Source: an uncultured Bacteroidales bacterium (GTDB taxonomy: Bacteria; Bacteroidota; Bacteroidia; Bacteroidales; Muribaculaceae). From it: 17,357 bases of DNA. The notes beneath the pieces are model-generated. The model was not told the DNA's origin. It saw nothing but the letters and a program-made list of their open reading frames with translations, and did no database searches. Shown one piece after another: positions 15,018 to 17,357 of this stretch. Made by a program: the position numbers and the translations under genes. The stretch lies in contig UQDU01000043.1 in NCBI GenBank assembly GCA_900539915.1, forward strand, positions 1 through 17,357, given 5' to 3'. The stretch's first letter is position 1; each line of letters begins with the position of its first letter.

Positions 15018-17219
15018 TTATATCAGAAGGTCTATGACTATGCCGGTCATCAGGTCATCCACTCCGGCTGCGCGGAGATGGCGCAAATCTTCCTGCATGG
15101 CCTTGGCAAAGGCGGCTTTGCCTCCTCCGGGCATCTCGATGGCTCGCTTGTACATGTCTATCGCTTCATGGTAATGGCGCGTGGCCATCTCAAGGTGACC
15201 TATATTGATCATATCCGTGGCGGAGGGGTCGTCGGAGAGCACACGCTCATAGTAACGCCGCGATGTATCGTAGTCGCCGGTCAGAAACGAAATCCAGGCT
15301 ATGGGGCGCAGCGGTTTCCGAGATGACGGGTCAAGGAACTCGACTTTGAAATAGAGCTTGAGAGCTTCGCCGTTGCTGCCTGTTTCGGCAAGCGCGTTGG
15401 CTTTCTGCAAGGTAAGTGACAGATTGTCGGCATCGTCGGCAAGCAGACGGTCATAATATGGGAGGGCCTTGGAGGGGTTGCCCATGACGCGATGGCATGC
15501 GGCTATGCGTCGCCATGTCCACTTGTTGGAGGCATCAAGCATCTCAGCCTGTTCATATAGGCGCAGTGCTGCTTCGTGATGTCCGAGTTTCTGATCCGAA
15601 TACCCCATTTTCTGATACACAGGGGCCTTATTGTCAGCTAAGGGAAGCAGCTTATCAAACACCGTGACGGCATCAGCCCAATACCCATGGCGGAAAAGGA
15701 ACTCGGCGATGAGCGACAGATTGTCAGCATCGTCAAAGGTGTCGGCTATCTGCGGTATCTCTATTGGGTTGAACCCTGCGGCAAAGGGGTCTTTGAACTC
15801 CCCCTTGCGCCTGAAGAGCTTGAAAAAGCGATAGAGGTCACGGATGTAGTTGGTGGCATAGACTTCACGGCCACCGTCCTCGCGATGCAGCTCGGCGTTG
15901 CGCATCTCGGCCATGTTGATGTTCTGCGCCTCAAACTGGCGCATCATCATCTTGCGCTGAGCCTCGGGGATGCTGTTGATGCTGAAAAGCATCGAAAAGC
16001 GGTCGCTGCTGCACACAAAGTCCGATGCAGCTATCATGTCGGCCACGGCATCTCCGCCGGGACTCTTGCGCAGCTCCATCATGGCCGAATGGTCATCATG
16101 AAACGGCATGAACCAGTTGGTCATATCGGCGAAAAACGGATAGCTCTTGAGATGGGAGAACGTGGCCATCATCACATCGCTGCCCTCCTCCTGCATCTCG
16201 CTGAGTTTCTTGAGTTTTTCGTTGAGTCCGCTGCGCTCAAGCAGCTCCTCCCACTCGGGGTTTTCGCCGAGCGATGCAGGGTCATCCACCGCCCCCTCGT
16301 CATTGAGTTTCCTGTAGATGTCGGGGCGCAGCTTGAGCATTGAGGGTATGACCTCCTCGGCCATGGTCTTGGTGATTTTCTCGGTGTCACGTGTGCGCAG
16401 AAGCAGCAACGCGGCCATCTTTACGTCACGGTGCCACGAAGGCATGTCGGCCAGAGCGGCGAAGCGGTTGTCTACCTGCTTGCCGAGCGACTCGCCGTGG
16501 TAAGCCCACAGCACCATCAACATCGCGATAAACGCACGCATAGAAAGCTGCGCGTCAGCAGTGTCCGAATTGTCAGAGTAGATGTCAGCCAGCAGAAGCA
16601 GCTTCTGTTCATCGTAGTATTCCATGCACCCGAGCATCAGGGCTGACACAAGAAACAGTTTGAGATGCCTCGGAGTGCTGTCGGATTTCATCAGCTCCCT
16701 GATCGAGTTCACATCCTCATGCTTCATGGGATATGAAATCCATATGAGCTTGAACAGGTCGGCGGCTTTGCGCTCACGAGCTTTTATATCCTCGATACCG
16801 GTCGTACCGCCGGTAAACACCTTCAATGCGCTCTCATTGGCTTCTTTAATGAGCTGCTCCGACAGGGACGCTATGGTAGTCTCAGGATGGAGTTGAGAAT
16901 ACCTCACGGCATCAAAATACATCGTGGAAGCATCCTTCGACTTTGCATGGCGCACCATACGGTCAGCAAGCGTGCGTATACCCTTGACTATGCCGAGATA
17001 TACATTCTTCCGTTCGGGGTCATCAACGCCATCAAGCGCATAACGGCTCATAAAATCATATGCCGAACGCATGCGCTCTATCTCATCCGTCACACGCCAG
17101 TCACTGGCCGTCATAGACGCAAGCGTCACCAGCAGATTCAAGGCCTCGCTTATCCTGCGGGCCTGTACGCAGCGGTCAATCCGCGCTTTTACATCCAATA
17201 TCTCCTTTATGTTTATCAT
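15018..17219 (-). CDS. large TPR-repeat protein of unknown function
   Basis: The 733-aa protein has no signal peptide or membrane segment and is probably cytosolic. Residues about 498-697 form roughly six tetratricopeptide repeats, recognisable by helix pairs such as HGYWADAVTVFDKLLPL, KLGHHEAALRLYEQAEML, MGNPSKALPYYDRLLADD and TRHYHEAIDMYKRAIEM. These serve as protein-protein binding surfaces. Residues 1-490 are mostly helical and not recognised; a conspicuous aromatic segment, SYPFFADMTNWFMPFHDDH, is at 359-377 and looks like a family signature. Partners and pathway are unknown. It is probably monocistronic, with its own promoter at 17249-17256 and the hairpin at 14955-15000. The ATG at 17219 lies about 22 nt from the predicted transcription start. 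Confidence 0.9.
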   Translation of the reverse strand: MINIKEILDVKARIDRCVQARRISEALNLLVTLASMTASDWRVTDEIERMRSAYDFMSRYALDGVDDPERKNVYLGIVKGIRTLADRMVRHAKSKDASTMYFDAVRYSQLHPETTIASLSEQLIKEANESALKVFTGGTTGIEDIKARERKAADLFKLIWISYPMKHEDVNSIRELMKSDSTPRHLKLFLVSALMLGCMEYYDEQKLLLLADIYSDNSDTADAQLSMRAFIAMLMVLWAYHGESLGKQVDNRFAALADMPSWHRDVKMAALLLLRTRDTEKITKTMAEEVIPSMLKLRPDIYRKLNDEGAVDDPASLGENPEWEELLERSGLNEKLKKLSEMQEEGSDVMMATFSHLKSYPFFADMTNWFMPFHDDHSAMMELRKSPGGDAVADMIAASDFVCSSDRFSMLFSINSIPEAQRKMMMRQFEAQNINMAEMRNAELHREDGGREVYATNYIRDLYRFFKLFRRKGEFKDPFAAGFNPIEIPQIADTFDDADNLSLIAEFLFRHGYWADAVTVFDKLLPLADNKAPVYQKMGYSDQKLGHHEAALRLYEQAEMLDASNKWTWRRIAACHRVMGNPSKALPYYDRLLADDADNLSLTLQKANALAETGSNGEALKLYFKVEFLDPSSRKPLRPIAWISFLTGDYDTSRRYYERVLSDDPSATDMINIGHLEMATRHYHEAIDMYKRAIEMPGGGKAAFAKAMQEDLRHLRAAGVDDLMTGIVIDLLI

Positions 17220-17248
17220 ATGAAGTAATTCAAAATCAATAGAGATTG

Positions 17249-17256
17249 TAAAGATA
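17249..17256 (-). promoter_or_regulatory. promoter -7 box of the TPR gene
   Basis: On the minus strand this reads TATCTTTA, matching TAnnTTT of the Bacteroidota -7 consensus with A instead of the final G. It sits 30 bp upstream of the ATG and gives a ~22-nt leader. No -33 TTTG is evident; the 9-bp tandem repeat at 17265-17300 lies where the -33 and upstream region would be. Confidence 0.5.
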
Positions 17257-17264
17257 CAACATTT

Positions 17265-17309
17265 ATAAGACTGATAAGTCGCATAAGTCCGATAAATCGC
17301 ATAAAAAAG
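17265..17309. repeat. 9-bp tandem repeat upstream of the TPR gene
   Basis: Five 9-bp units follow each other: ATAAGACTG, ATAAGTCGC, ATAAGTCCG, ATAAATCGC and a degenerate ATAAAAAAG. The ATAA core recurs at exact 9-bp spacing. The array lies between the terminator of the gene off the right edge and the TPR promoter, partly in the -33 and upstream region. Confidence 0.7.
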
Positions 17310-17345
17310 GCGTCCCCGGGGAGCCGTGGGGCTCTCCGGGGACGC
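17310..17345 (-). terminator. intrinsic terminator of the gene beyond the right edge
   Basis: A very GC-rich 16-bp stem (GCGTCCCCGG-A-GAGCC / GGCTC-C-CCGGGGACGC on the minus strand, one A-C mismatch) with a 4-nt loop is followed on the minus strand by CCTTTTTTAT. Stem plus U-tract is the classic Rho-independent form. It should end a minus-strand gene whose stop lies beyond 17357. Confidence 0.8.
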
Positions 17346-17357
17346 TTGGAGGGGGCG

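Noticed and set aside
17265..17309. 9-bp array as CRISPR or iteron origin
   Set aside because: The units are contiguous without spacers, few in number and degenerate. No replication initiator or DnaA-box cluster is visible nearby.

Overview
The window looks like a chromosomal segment of a gut Bacteroidales bacterium, most likely of the Muribaculaceae (S24-7) type. This is inferred from three things: promoters of the Bacteroidota TAnnTTTG type, protein sequences close to Bacteroides families (for example the C-terminal half of the ArgC-like protein and the Bacteroidota form of GluRS), and a starch-active secreted enzyme with SusE/F-like and C-terminal sorting-like domains. All ten genes lie on the minus strand. 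I see no tRNA, rRNA, CRISPR array, integrase or transposase.

Layout, in the direction of transcription (right to left). (1) At the right edge, 17310-17345, is a strong terminator with a U-tract for a gene outside the window. It is followed by a 9-bp tandem repeat and a promoter for a 733-aa cytosolic TPR protein (15018-17219), which ends at a long hairpin (14955-15000). (2) A 514-bp gap holds a perfect -7 box at 14859-14866, implying an approximately 350-nt leader. The leader contains a perfect 6-1-6 palindrome and precedes a 1170-aa secreted alpha-amylase (10991-14503). Its AmyE-like GH13 domain is followed by SusE/F-like, CBM26, CHB_HEX_C-like and CBM9/DOMON-like modules, joined by Asn/Asp-Pro linkers, and a C-terminal sorting-like domain. 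A hairpin follows its stop. (3) From a promoter at 10822-10829 there is a probable five-gene unit: gltX, waaA (overlapping gltX), an argC homologue, an M16 zinc peptidase and a membrane phosphoethanolamine-transferase-like protein. (4) From a perfect promoter at 3777-3784 there is a compact operon: metG, ansA (L-asparaginase I) and a small exported protein of unknown function.

Functionally the window mixes housekeeping translation genes (gltX, metG), envelope and LPS genes (waaA and the PEtN-transferase-like gene), nitrogen metabolism (ansA) and extracellular starch use (the amylase). The most unusual observation is the ArgC homologue. Its reading frame is intact and its C-terminal half is well conserved, but the residue aligned with the catalytic cysteine is glutamate (CPGE where NPGC is expected), and a glycine of the dinucleotide-binding loop is also glutamate. 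It sits in an envelope-gene transcription unit rather than an arginine operon, which suggests a repurposed paralogue.
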